Assembly (NCBI GenBank): GCA_003427395.1
Contig: BFEA01001075.1
Span: 100,951 to 139,726 of the forward strand
Direction of reading: 5' to 3'
Length of the DNA: 38,776 nt
From: Chara braunii
Lineage: Eukaryota; Streptophyta; Charophyceae; Charales; Characeae
Shown here: one piece after another, positions 28,450 to 38,725 of the stretch
How the letters are laid out: the number at the start of each line of letters is the position of its first letter
Position numbering within the stretch: position 1 is the first letter of the stretch
Notes under the pieces: model-generated
What the model was told of the DNA's origin: nothing
Database searches by the model: none
The model's input: only the letters and a program-made list of their open reading frames with translations
Made by a program: the position numbers and the translations under genes

Positions 28450-30303
28450 CCTAGTTATCCTGTTGATTGTCGGAGGAATGCAGGTAGCGTTTTCTAGTGC
28501 CATCTGCATTCCTCTATCCACCAAGCCTGACCAAGGTTTCCACATGAGGTTCCGGTGCCCATCTAACAACGCAATCTTCCAGTCAGGATCTAGCCACTCC
28601 TGTTCGAAGGGGCTGATGAGTTCAACAATTTTGGATTGATCAGTTGCAGACGTGAGTATTTCCTTTAGGCTTCTCCAAGATTTTTGTATGTTGATTCTTA
28701 TTGTTTCAACCACGTGTTGTATGACTTGGATGTAACCGAAGGAGTGTTCTTTCCTCTCGTGGGAACAGCGGGCCCGCCAAATTACCATTAATGCTTTCAA
28801 CCTTGTGCATTTAAAGAAGTTGGATTGGAAGAGTGACCATGCGGTCGTGGAGGCTGGGGGCTGGTCCAACAAAATTACAGCCGGTTCCCAGGGCAGGTCG
28901 ATATGTGTGAGGTATTTCCACGCTGCTGCCCACCATTGCTAGATCTGGTTTGCCATTGGGCAATCCAACAGGCAGTGTTCGAGGTCTGCTATTTGTTTTT
29001 GGGATGAGATACCACAGTAGGAACATAGGGGCGACAAGAAGCCTTTTTGTTCCAGACAGGATCTTGAGACCACCCAATCTGGGGTTGGCAAACAATAGTA
29101 TATGATCTGCCATTGGAGTGCTCACTATGATGTGGGCATAAGACCGAAGTAATGAGACCACCTGAAGTTTTGTAGATCATTTTCTTTCAGTACAGAGTCA
29201 TGCCTCCACCTGTCTTTTATGCTGTTAGTTGTGTCGGTTGTTTTGTGAGTCTTCCTATAGCAATCTTTGACCGTATATTTCCAGACCGGCAGCGGCCTAG
29301 CTCCTCCCCATTGCCACTCTTCGGGGCCGAACGGTAGTGAGTAGACTGGGGTAGCAGCTTCATAGGCCCACCAACCATCTTCCTCATTACCCAGCACACA
29401 TACTCTTATGAGGCCCGACCAAGACTGTTGTTTGTCTAGGCCCTCGTTTCTGGTCGGGCTTGTCATTCTGGCCCCAGCGAGCATCAAGTCATATGCTTCC
29501 AGTGTTGTATGATTGTCCAGGCAGCTGGTTACTTTGTAGAGGGCTATAGGGACCGGTAGGGAAGTTGCTTCGATTACCCAATCCCCTTCTTGGATGGTAA
29601 GACCCTGTTTAAGGGCTTTGATCCAAGCAATTGGGATGACTTCCTGTGGTTCCTGAAGTTTTTTATTCAGGTTTCAAATGTCTTGCAGGGTTGGTTTGAG
29701 CTGATCAAATGTTTTTCACTTACCAGCTCTGATGTCCAAAAAGTCCCCCACTGTGAAAACATCCCTTTTGAACCATCCCAGCCAATGGGAGTCGTTCTTG
29801 ATAGAAAAGGGTCATCCTTGTGTGGTGAGAATGTGAGGATTCCCAAACTAGGGCTGTCTCTAGACCTCATGCCATCGTGATGGTGGTGGCAGTTTGCCCG
29901 GGCCTATATCCCTCCATAGTGCAAGGATGGAGGCCCAAAGAGGGTCGTTTGCTAAGTCCGTCTTCGTGGCAGTTGTGAGAGATTCCTCTGCTACCACTTT
30001 GGGAGTACTTGGGATAGACCACCCTGGATTTGTGAGCCAAGCTAGGGCGTGAATTGGTCTTTCCTGTGTTGTGGCAGGGGCTAGACATTGCAGTTGAATG
30101 TCAGCCAGTGTGGCCCATGGGATATCGTTTCCCCATCAGTAGTCTAATTATGATTTTGAAGACCAATGCTTTGATTTCCCTTTCCGGGTCGATGATTCCC
30201 AGTCCCCCTTTATCTCTTGGCTGGGCCAGTTGAGCCCATGCTACCCTTTCAATACAAGTCTACAGTTTATGATCATTCCTTCACAGGAAAGCTGTAGTTG
30301 CTT
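28450..30303 (-). pseudogene. LINE copy C, 3' half of ORF2 (RT thumb region to zf-RVT end)
   Basis: Read from 30303 downwards: AFL*RND, CIERVAWAQLAQPRDKGGLG, then ALKQGLTIQEGDWVIE, SLPFGPEEWQW, PVWKYTVKDCYRKTHK, the zinc-binding LCSYCGISSQK and LEHCLLDCPM, the Trp-rich helix IWQWWAAAWKYL, and a tail ending near 28447. Frame changes lie near 29150 and 28840-28870, with stops near 28940 and in 29600-29880. This is the continuation of the RT at 33447-34969: copy B sits exactly between the two halves. Confidence 0.85.
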
Positions 30304-32986
30304 GTCAATCCAAATGTAATGCAGCCTTTGTTTTTATAGATTTTGAAAAGGCCTATGACCATGTTGATTGGCGGTTCCTGGATGTTTGTTTGCAAAAGTT
30401 AAATTTTTGTCCTAATATGAGAAGATGGGTTAAAATTTTGCATATAAAGGCCACAACACGAATTCTTGTTAATGATCTGTTGTCACCAGAAATACATCTA
30501 CAGAGGTCAGTTAGACAAGGGGATCCGTTGGCCCCTTTTCTTTTCTTAATAGTAATGGAAGCTCTGGGGGTCAATCTTAGGGCTAATCAGAACATTAAAC
30601 ATCTACAGATCTCGGGTATACCTGAGGAAGCGATCCCTATAGCCTACATGTACGCGGATGATCTGACCATCATGATGGAAGCCTCAGCTGAAAACATGGA
30701 GGAAATCAAAAATATGCTGGATAAATTCTCGATTGTCTCAGATATGGTAGTCAATTGGGGAAGTAAAACTCAAGGGTGGTGGATCCACTCTAATGGAGAT
30801 CGACCACCCGAGTCCCCCAGAGTGCAATGATACCCCTGGAGGCCCCACTGAGAATTTTGGGGGTGTCTCTTTCTGCTTTTGGCAAACCTGTTTCCAATGA
30901 CGAATGGATTTTCAAACCTGCTATAGAAAAAGGGAATCAATGGAAAGGTTTGCACACCTCTCTTTTTGGCAGATCATTAGTAATAAATAATGTAGTGTTA
31001 GCCTCAATATGGTATAAATCGGCTCTATGGGCAATTAGCAAATCACGTACTAAACAACTTCAAAAGCAAGTGTTGGTTTTTTTGTGGAGGGGGGACCATG
31101 AACAAGAAAGAGTAATTCCCAGAGTAGTATGGCTGACTTTGATTCAACCTAAGTCAAGGGGGGTTTAGGAATTCTCGATCCAACTCTGCAAACTCAAGCT
31201 TCGTCCCTACAATGGATGATAGATCTCATTCTTCGTATTGACAAGCCTTGGCAGCCAATGGCACTAGAACAAATAAGAAGATAGGCACCGAGAACTACTT
31301 CAGAGGTCCACCCCCTCACTTGGGTGGAGGATAGATTCTGGAACATCCCTCGCCCTAGTGCACAATCAAAGGAAGAAGGGGAGAAAGGAGCAGCCCGAGT
31401 TGATCTTCTTCTACATAACCTATGGGTTTCTCTACTGAAAACGTGGCGTAGACTGCCCTTCCCAATTAAACTTTTTTCCTCACGATTTGAGGAGATTTTT
31501 AGGCAACCATTGTTCGGGAACCGATGGATAACTGATAATAATGGTTGTGTTTACAATAACTTTCAATCTCCCTGGTCCCAGTGGGTGAAAAAATGGGTAC
31601 TAAGAGTCAAAGATATTTAGGATCAGGAAAAAAAAAGATGGATGACACCTTCTCAACTAAAGAAAAAAATGTCATATGCCCACAGGCTACCCCTCAACCT
31701 CGACCAGATTATTTGCTCCATTCCTCTGAGTTGGGTGAGGGTGCTAAAGAACGGAATAAAACTACAAGAAGGGGATTGGGTTACGGTTGTGAATGATCCA
31801 GAATGTTGGCAGGCGGGTCAAATAATGAGTCTGGTGGAGGAAGGTGTTTTGGTTGCTCTCTTCAGAATTAACACAAATCACCTCCCCATTCCCTCACCGA
31901 CCAACCAAGTAAATTTTTTTTCCTCCAAGGAAATCTTCAGAATTAGAGTTCTTTTTATCTCTGCAATTAAAGGATGGAGAGCTTTTCAACCAAAATGTCC
32001 GATTCCGGATCTACCTTTTGACCCAGCTGAATGGGTATGGCAAACTGGGATGAAAGGTAAGCCGTTTTTCTTGCAATCCCTCTCTGTCAAGTCAATATAC
32101 CGATTATTAAGACCAAGGGTAGATGAGTCGTCCATAATAAGAGACAGGTGGGTTAGACATCTGAATGTAGATGCTCACATATTCCGAAATATAAAATTTT
32201 TCAATAAGTTAAAACAGAGACCAGCTAAATTATCCTTCCTACAGTGGCAAATACTTCATAGATGCCTGCCTACTAATGACTGGTTGATAGACCATACTAC
32301 CTTGGAACAAAGGGGTTTGGCTCTTCCATGGTGTAAATCATGTCTATTTGTCTTTCCTAATAAGAAGATCAGGGAAACCATCGAACACATGTTCATGCAA
32401 TGTCCGGGTACGGTATTGTTATGGAGAAGATGGGACTGTGTGTGGAGAGGATTAATGGGGATTGACTAGCCATGGGATTGGAGAGTCATACTTCTGGGTC
32501 ATTGAGAACCTTATGATATACAACTTTCAGAGTTTCAGAGAATTTTTTTTGAAATTGGCCGGAAAGTCATTCGGTGGGTATTATGGTACAAAAGGTGTGT
32601 CCACGAAAGGGAGGATGTAAAGATGGAAGGATCAGAAATTGCTGAGTTGATTGTCCAATTTGTGCAGACGGAAATACGGGAGCATTGGAAAACTAGTTGT
32701 GCTATGATGAAACATCTCCATCAGAAAAATGATTCTCAGTAATATTCGAAAATTCAATCTAGACTGGCTAGGGTGTGTTGAAGGAGGAAGCTTGGGAGAA
32801 GTGAAATGGCCAGGAGGGGAAGTGCAGGAGGAACCTCTGAAGCGGGACTTCCACCTAATCTTCAGAGACTGGTTTTCACTTCAACCAGGAGTCACACTCA
32901 GATCCCCGGAATGTTTTCTAGACCCCTTCCCTTCCTCTGAATTGGCAATGGTTGATGTTCAACGGTATGCTTTGGGAGATGAATAG
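30304..32986 (+). pseudogene. LINE copy B ORF2 remnant: reverse transcriptase and zf-RVT
   Basis: RT motifs: FVFIDFEKAYDHVDWRFLD, LQRSVRQGDPLAPFLFLIVM and MYADDLTIMM (YADD, about 30651). ILGVSLSAFGKPVSNDEW and SIWYKSALWAISKSRTKQ follow, then EDRFWNIPRP and FEEIFRQPLFGNRW. The zinc-binding end is LQWQILHRCLPTNDW, LPWCKSC, ETIEHMFMQCP. Three reading frames are used in turn (changes near 30830, 31170-31320 and 32730), with TAG at 31618 and 32467. RT and zinc residues themselves are conserved; it is the better preserved sister of copy A. Confidence 0.9.
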
Positions 32987-33420
32987 ATTTCGAAGCTTCC
33001 AGGGCCTATATCAAAATTTTCTTCAATTATGGTTGTTATTATTCATAGTGCCAAGGCAGGCTAGAATTGTATGGTTATATCTGGCAGCCCCTAATAGGCT
33101 GAAGAGGCAGGCTGGCTCATTTAAACAAGAAAAAAAGGGAGAAGTGTGACGTTTGGGACTGGGGATGGTAGGAAGAAGGAGGAATTAGCAGGAAGTAATA
33201 GAATCTGACGCCTGGTTCGAGGTGAAGAGATTCCCCCCTCTATCCCCTAACCTACTCAGTCAATCCCCTAGATCCCAGGGCAATCAATGCTGGCAGAAAC
33301 CTTTCACAATGGTTACTTATTATTCCTGATTTGGTTCAAATTCATTTCATGTAAGGGACGCTGGACCCGTTTTCCAGCAGGTGATGCTCCCTACCAATAG
33401 ATGGAGTTTTTTTTTAATTA
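32987..33420 (+). repeat. 3' UTR of LINE copy B
   Basis: Noncoding. GAATCTGACGCCTGGTTCGA and GGTGAAGAGATTCCCCCCTC near 33210 match the short insertion at 35369-35626 and, more loosely, copy A. CAATCAATGCTGGCAG is the unit that is doubled in copy A. Confidence 0.8.
33355..33405 (+). repeat. Conserved LINE 3'-terminal block, instance 2
   Basis: GGGACGCTGGACCCGTTTTC, CCAGCAGGTGATGCTCCCT, ACCAATAGATGGA; differs from the copy A block at two positions. The poly(A) begins 16 bp later, because the CCTCCCCCCGGGTGCT piece is absent here. Confidence 0.92.
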
Positions 33421-33439
33421 AAAAAAAAAAAAAATGTTG

Positions 33440-34969
33440 TCTTATATCAAATAGTGGAAAGGATAGCGTTGTTGATCGCCAAGGCCCTTCCCACTAGCGA
33501 AGTGTGCAGGCCTTTCCATGTGGTTATGACTTGGATCGCTGTTTGAACCAGGCGGTCCGCGTGGTCCGCAAGCGGGCCGAGTGTTGTGAGTCTCACCCCT
33601 AGGACCCGTATAGCTTCTTTTCTTGGTTTCCAGTTCACCGGAGGGTCATCGGGGGGGGGTTGTCCTGCTGTGTGGATCCACCAGCCTTCTGTTTTAGTGC
33701 CTCAATTTACCTTCATGTCTGCAGCGATGGAGAAGAGGTGGATCGTGTCCGCCAAAGGCTGCATACTAGAGGGAGAAGCTTTGATGAGGACCGTAAGGTC
33801 GTCTGCAAAAAGGGAGGTAATGGGTATCTGATGTGGTGGCAGTTTCGGTATTTCAATGCGTTGTATTGCGGGGTTTGCCCTAATGAGGGAGACAAACGCT
33901 TCCATAACGATCACAAAGAGCAATGGTGCTATCGGGTCCCCTTGTCTCACTGATCTTTGCAGTGGGAAGGGCGCCGAGAGGTGGCCATTTATCATAATGT
34001 TGGTTGCCCCCGAGTGGTGTAGGGTGCTGACCCAATGTCTAAATCCTAGCCCGAAGTTCATTTTTTGCAGGCACAAGTCCAGGACTCCAAGAATTGTCAA
34101 TCAACATGATTGTACGTTTTTTCAAAGTCGATAAACAGGATCGCCGCATCCTTCTTGCATTATCTCGCGTACTTGATGGTCTCGTTTACCAACAAGATAT
34201 TATCCTGTATATCTCGTTGTGGCATGAACCCTGTTTGATCCATATGAATGAGATGACCTATGTACGGTAGGAGTCTATTGCATAGCGCTTTGGCCACCAT
34301 TTTATAATAGGGAACGGGGAGCAATGTGATTGGTCGGTAATTTCGGACCTCTGCTCTGTCTCCTTTCTTATATAGAAGTGTGGTGACACCCTGAGCCATC
34401 AAATCCTCAAACCTCACCTCGCTTTGAACTGCTTGGACATATTCGAGGAGGTCAAAATGAAAAATTTTCCAAAAGCGGGCATAGAATTCCTCAGGGAAGG
34501 AGTCTAGGCCTGGGGTTTTTTCATCCTCCATGTCTTGCAGTGCCGCCAATAGTTCGCGAGTTGTAATTGGAGATTCCAGTGACGATCTTTGTTGTTGGGA
34601 TAGTATCGCTGTTAGATTTTGTAACAATTCATGCCTTGCGTGCCCTAGTGCCTCTTCTCCCCACCGGACATTCTCTGAGGTAAAGAGGTTTTTGTAGTAT
34701 TGTGAAGCAAAGTCGACTATCCCATATGGGTTGGTCGCATCCCTTTGATGTGGGTCGAATGGGTGATGTAGGGATGGAACCAAGTTCTGCCTTGATCTGA
34801 CCTTTACTTTGTTAAAGAAGGTTGAGGCCATGGTGCCTTCCGTGTCCGCTTTTTTTATCCTGGCTTGAATTCTCCATGCCTCCGTCTGTTGGTCAAGGTA
34901 GTCTTGGAGTCGGTCCCTCGCTTGTTGTAGGTTCATGAAGGTCTGCTGGTCCAGTGGGTGGCTAAGCAT
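33440..34969 (-). pseudogene. LINE copy C, reverse transcriptase domain of ORF2
   Basis: From 34969 downwards: a coiled N-terminal part (QARDRLQDYLDQQTEAWRIQ), KADTEGTMASTFFNKVK, DEKTPGLDSFPEEFYARFW, LLYKKGDRAEVRNYRPITLL and DQTGFMPQRDIQDNILLV form the first half. Motif A is FIDFEKTYNHVD followed by TGA for the expected Trp (about 34114). The second half has LQRSVRQGDPIAPLLFVIVM and SLFADDLTVLI (FADD). It ends at AINNAILSTI with a TGA in place of Trp, at the copy B insertion. The continuation is at 30303-28450. Confidence 0.92.
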
Positions 34970-35150
34970 TTTTAAATCCTATTGTTCCAGGGCATATAGT
35001 AGTTTTTCTATCGTCCTCTTCCTCTCCCTGGCATGCGCTATTGAGAATTTTTTGATTTGTTCTCTTAAGTTAGCAATCCCTTCACCAATAGATGGAGCTT
35101 GTCCCACAAGAAGCGCGCTGTGTTGCCGGAGCTGAGAACGCTGTGTAAGG
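34970..35150 (-). pseudogene. LINE copy C, linker before RT
   Basis: Minus strand reads SIGEGIANLREQIKKFSIAH, ARERKRTIEKLLYALEQ and a stop, then the RT segment. Most of the endonuclease domain, which should come before this, is missing, so an internal deletion joins its N-terminal part to this linker. Confidence 0.65.
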
Positions 35151-35335
35151 CCAGGTCATTCAGCACTTGGCCTCATGAGGTGGGGTGCTCATGAGATGGG
35201 TTTCCTGTACACACACCACATCAGGCCAGGCCAGCTTGTGGTGTCCTGCTGCCTTATTTCATTCCAGATCGCCCCAGTTTTTTGAGGATTCAGAGTTATT
35301 AGCCCTTGAACGTTAACGTCGTTAAGTGGTCTAGA
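35151..35335 (-). pseudogene. LINE copy C, AP-endonuclease N-terminus
   Basis: Minus strand: DVNVQGLITLNPQKTGAIWN followed after a frame change by WPDVVCVQETHLMSTPPHEA and a stop. The N-x-x-G-L start and the QETH motif, whose Glu binds the metal, are the first two landmarks of LINE APE-type endonucleases. The remaining motifs (Y, D-x-N, SDH) are gone. Confidence 0.8.
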
Positions 35336-35368
35336 TGCACATATATACACACATATATCTAAAGTGAC

Positions 35369-35626
35369 ATATCTCTGGGGGGGGAGGGAGGAACTAGGTT
35401 GTAGCAATAGGTATCTGACACTGGGTTCAAGGTGAAGAGGTTCCCCCCTCCCACCACAAGTCTGCTTGCTTTGATGTATTTCTGCATATGGGACGCTGGA
35501 CCCGTTTTCCAGCAGGTGACGCTCCCCACCAATAGATGGAGCCTCTCCCCGGGTGCTGGTGATGTCTGTTCTTATCAGCATCACTAACACTGGGCAAGGG
35601 CGTGTTTTTTGTTTAAAAAAAAAAAA
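35369..35626 (+). mobile_element. Very short LINE insertion (3' UTR only) with poly(A)
   Basis: About 258 bp matching the 3' UTR of copy B (TGACACTGGGTTCAAGGTGA, AAGAGGTTCCCCCCTCCC), the conserved block at 35490-35541 and a 12-A tail at 35615-35626. AAGTGAC occurs just before (35362-35368) and just after (35631-35637), a plausible 7-bp target duplication. It lies between the ORF1-like region and the endonuclease of copy C. Confidence 0.85.
35490..35541 (+). repeat. Conserved LINE 3'-terminal block, instance 3
   Basis: Same as in copies A and B, with GTGACGCTCCCC in place of GTGATGCTCCCC. It is followed by CCTCTCCCCGGGTGCT as in copy A and then a longer end before the poly(A). Confidence 0.92.
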
Positions 35627-35897
35627 TGTTAAGTGACCTCAAGTGGACATCTGCCTGTGCCAGTTTCTTAGCCCATAGGGGCTGTCTCCTGACAGGTGGT
35701 GGTACACGTGGTAAGGGGGGTTCGGGGAGCGGTGGCTGTTGTGGGTGTTGGGCGGAGTGAGGTTGAAGGGCCAACTGATGTGGGTTTGCGTGTGTTGAGT
35801 CATGTGATCCCTCTCACGGTGTCTCTCTGGGCTGCATTGGTTTTGTTCCTCCATTTACCTGTCTTACGTCCGTGACATCAGAAGTCACCTAGGCTGT

Positions 35898-38416
35898 TCA
35901 CATCCTAATCACAAATGGTGGGTCGTCCCACATATTGGTGTTCGGCAATATGTCTTGTTCCAATATTGCCTGCATGAATGTGTGGAGCTGTGCCAATCGC
36001 CAACCGAAGTTGGATTTCAACCTCGCTGTCGAGAGTTCCTTCAGTTGTTCGTTTGATAGCCAAACCAGTGAGGAAGTGTCATTTGCAGTGGCCTGCTGTG
36101 ACACTTTGTACGCGTACAGTATAGTGACCAAGGTGATTCCTTTTGGGAAGGGGTGATCCCTGTGCAGTGCCAGTCCTATGGCCCCTTTGTCCTTGTTTTC
36201 GGTATCCATTCCTGCTGCCAGCCGCAAAGCTTCTGGCTTGTCGTATTTTCCTTTCCATCCCTCGATTGTGAGGCCCACTATGCCATCCAGCTGTTTCTTG
36301 TGGTGTGAGTTGTATTGTGCAAGGTGGCCTTTTTTTCTTAGTCCTATTTGCCAATTGTGTTGTTGAGGTTCCCTCCTGAGGGGTAGGACGAGCACACCGT
36401 AGAAGGGTTCATAGCCCAGGGTTGCAGATCTTGAGTGCGATGGTCTAATGAGATCTTTTAGTTTCCCCCTTGTGATCACGTTGGTTGTGGGGCCAGCGTG
36501 GCCTTTTCGCCATATGCCTCACTGGTCGTGGTCATCTGTGACTGTGATGATATTGAGAGGACGCCAAAGTCGGGGTCCTCCCTGGCTGGATAGGCGTTGC
36601 TGGCGACTACAGTATTTTGTTTCCCCTCGTCCGAGTGGTCTGAGACCGATTTATCTCCCGATTCAAGTGAGTTGTCTGACTGCTGTAAGGAGTCTCTTTC
36701 TGTCCGCGAATCTGACATCAAATTAATGATATTGGCTGGGGAGACAAGGGTTCGACTGTCGGTGTCCCAGGGGACCGCCGATCTTTTGTGAAAGACTGAT
36801 ATGAGAAGGTGGGGCGGAATCATATCCTCCCATGGACCTTCCACTGTGGTAAGGGCTGATTGGGTCTGGTTAGTCGCCAGTATCGTAGCCATTTCGACTA
36901 TAAGTACCTCAGGCCACTGCTGGCCATCGAGGGTGAAGGTCGTGCGTGGGTCTGTCTTCTGTACCTCCACCAGTCTCCGTTCGGTCGATGTGTCCGACAA
37001 GGTGGACCAGACTTTATCGACAATGTGTTTGGTTACATTGACCACAACCTTGCAGACCTGTTTCCAGTCCACATCCTTGGGAGTGTCATATCTGTTAACA
37101 GTGGTTATTATATGGTCATTCTTGAGGATGAGTCTCCTGATTTTCTCCCAGTGTAGGGGCGGTATCCTATCATGCAGTGAAACGGCTTCGGGTGATAGCA
37201 TTCTGAGCAGGACCCAGTCCACTATTTCTTTCATCTGTCTTCTGACCCTCCTGTTTGACACAGTCGCACATTTTTGTGTTTTTCCTATATTTTGTGTGTC
37301 CTGGTCGTCTTTCCCCGAGGGGGCGCCCTCATTTGCTGCCATTTCTTCGTTTTGTATTTCCGCAAGACAGAAGTGGGAGTGTACGGTTTCCACCGTGTCC
37401 AGTATGATATCCCGTTGGTGGTCCCTTTCTCTGTGTTGGTAATCGTTGTCGTCCCAACTTTCCCCTTCCGAGACGGCTGTGGGTAGGAGAATGTCACCCT
37501 GGTGGTCGACTTCTTGGTGTGCATTCCCAGTTTCCTGTAGTCGTTCCTGCGTCTCTGGGAGAGGTTGCACCCCGTCCAGTGTTTGAAGGCGAGGATCGTA
37601 TTGTTGTTGGTATTGTATGTTGAGCAGAGCTTGGGCCCGGGCTTGATCCAAGAGGTGTCACTGCAGCTGCGCCTGGCCCAGGGCCTGCGCCTGGGCCTGT
37701 GCTTGAGCCTGAGCCTGGGCCATGAATTGAGCCTGTGCCTCCATCTGCATGCGGGCGTGGGCCTGGCCCAAGGCCTGCGCCTGGGCAACTGCTTGAGCCT
37801 GAGCCTGGGCCGTCAATTGAGCCTGTGGCTCCACTTGCATGCAGGCAAGTGCCTGGGTCTGAGCGTGGGCGTAGGCCCAGGCTTGCACTTGGGCCTGAGC
37901 CTGGGACTGCTCGTGAGCTTGAATCTGGGCGTGAGCCAGTGCCCAGATTTGGGCATCCTGCAGGTATGGGTCTTCGTTGTTGTGTAATATGAGATCCCCT
38001 TGGTAGTCCAGCTGTGGGGATTGTTGGGGGGGGTCACTTGGCCGGTGTTCCAGGTCTGGCTGCTGTGCTTCTTGTGTGTAGGGCCCTTTGTCCTGTCCCC
38101 TGTCTGTAGCCTGCTTCCAATTGTGCTTTTGTTCGGTCTCAGTAACCTGCGTCTGGTTGAGTTCCTGTACTACCCCAGCCATCTCGTGTGAGGGCAGGAG
38201 GTTGTGGCAACAGTCCTCTTCTTTGTCAAACGATCCCCAGCTTTCAATTTGGTGATTCTCATGCTGTGCATGCTCTGTTTTACCCCGGCTTTGGTTGTAG
38301 TGCTTTTGGTGGTCCTGACTTTCTCGACCAGGTTGTCTGTCAGGTTCAGTCTGCCTTTGTTGGTTGGTCACGCAAGTAGCGGTTTTGCGGCCCCTGTACC
38401 TTACTTGTTTTTTCAT
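35898..38416 (-). pseudogene. ORF1-like protein upstream of LINE copy C (family not recognised)
   Basis: ATG at 38414-38416 opens a frame of 252 codons, stopped by TGA at 37658-37660. The same frame continues 394 more codons to TGA 36476-36478. A further 193-codon stretch follows in another frame (36479-35898), overlapping by four bases. The N-terminal third is hydrophilic and Gln-rich with a 30-residue duplication. The middle has a charged helical region (RRVRRQMKEIVDWVLLRM, HWEKIRRLILKNDHIITTV); the end has YEPFYGVLVLPLRREPQQHN and FGWRLAQLHTFMQAILEQ. There is no CCHC knuckle and no RNA-recognition motif that I can see. Its position and strand, upstream of the endonuclease, suggest LINE ORF1; this is an inference. 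Confidence 0.55.
37665..37932 (-). repeat. QA-rich coding repeat, 90-bp (30-residue) duplication
   Basis: Minus-strand GCCCAGGCNCAGGC-type hexamers encode runs of Gln-Ala. GCCTGCGCCTGGGC at 37683 and 37773 marks a 90-bp period; the units read MQ(V/M)E(P/A)QAQ(L/F) and so on. The in-frame TGA at 37658 lies just at its end. Confidence 0.8.
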
Positions 38417-38563
38417 GCTTTCCCCTGTACCATAAGTGCGGTCTTTTCTGTTTGAATGCGTTAGGGAGCGTTCTTCTTCTTTTTCTTGTTGTTATTTTCT
38501 TCCGCCTTGCTGTCTTCCTCCTCCCGCTCTTCGTGCTCCTTCCCAACTGTGCCCACAGGGGGC

Positions 38564-38565
<2 letters not shown>

Positions 38566-38614
<49 letters not shown>
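38566..38614. repeat. (GA)n microsatellite
   Basis: A 49-bp GA run (CT on the minus strand), about 150 bp upstream of the ORF1-like start, where it would be in the 5' UTR. Confidence 0.97.
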
Positions 38615-38615
<1 letters not shown>

Positions 38616-38648
38616 ACGACTTCTCCACCTGCGAGTGCCACTGCCATT

Positions 38649-38725
38649 TCGGGAAGAATCTGGCCAAAGGTTTTTGCTTCACCCAATTTGAATCCATTCT
38701 AAATAATTGGCCAGATTCCTCCCGA
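38649..38725. repeat. Inverted repeat with 19-bp arms
   Basis: TCGGGAAGAATCTGGCCAA (38649-38667) pairs with TTGGCCAGATTCCTCCCGA (38707-38725) with one mismatch and a 39-bp loop. The remaining sequence to 38776 is C-rich without features. Confidence 0.85.

Larger units (their letters stand above)
30304..33434 (+). mobile_element. LINE copy B, 5' truncated, inserted into LINE copy C
   Basis: Starts inside RT (QSKCNAAFVFIDFEK) and ends with 3' UTR, conserved block and a 14-A tail (33421-33434). Both flanks are halves of the same minus-strand LINE ORF2, so the insertion is nested. The only shared flank word I can see is TTGTC (near 30299 and 33438). About ten codons of the host LINE seem to be missing, which suggests a small deletion at integration. 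Confidence 0.88.

Noticed and set aside
36448-37992. Plus-strand frames opposite the ORF1-like region
   Set aside because: Shorter and without coherent composition; the minus strand keeps one frame over nearly 2 kb apart from one stop.
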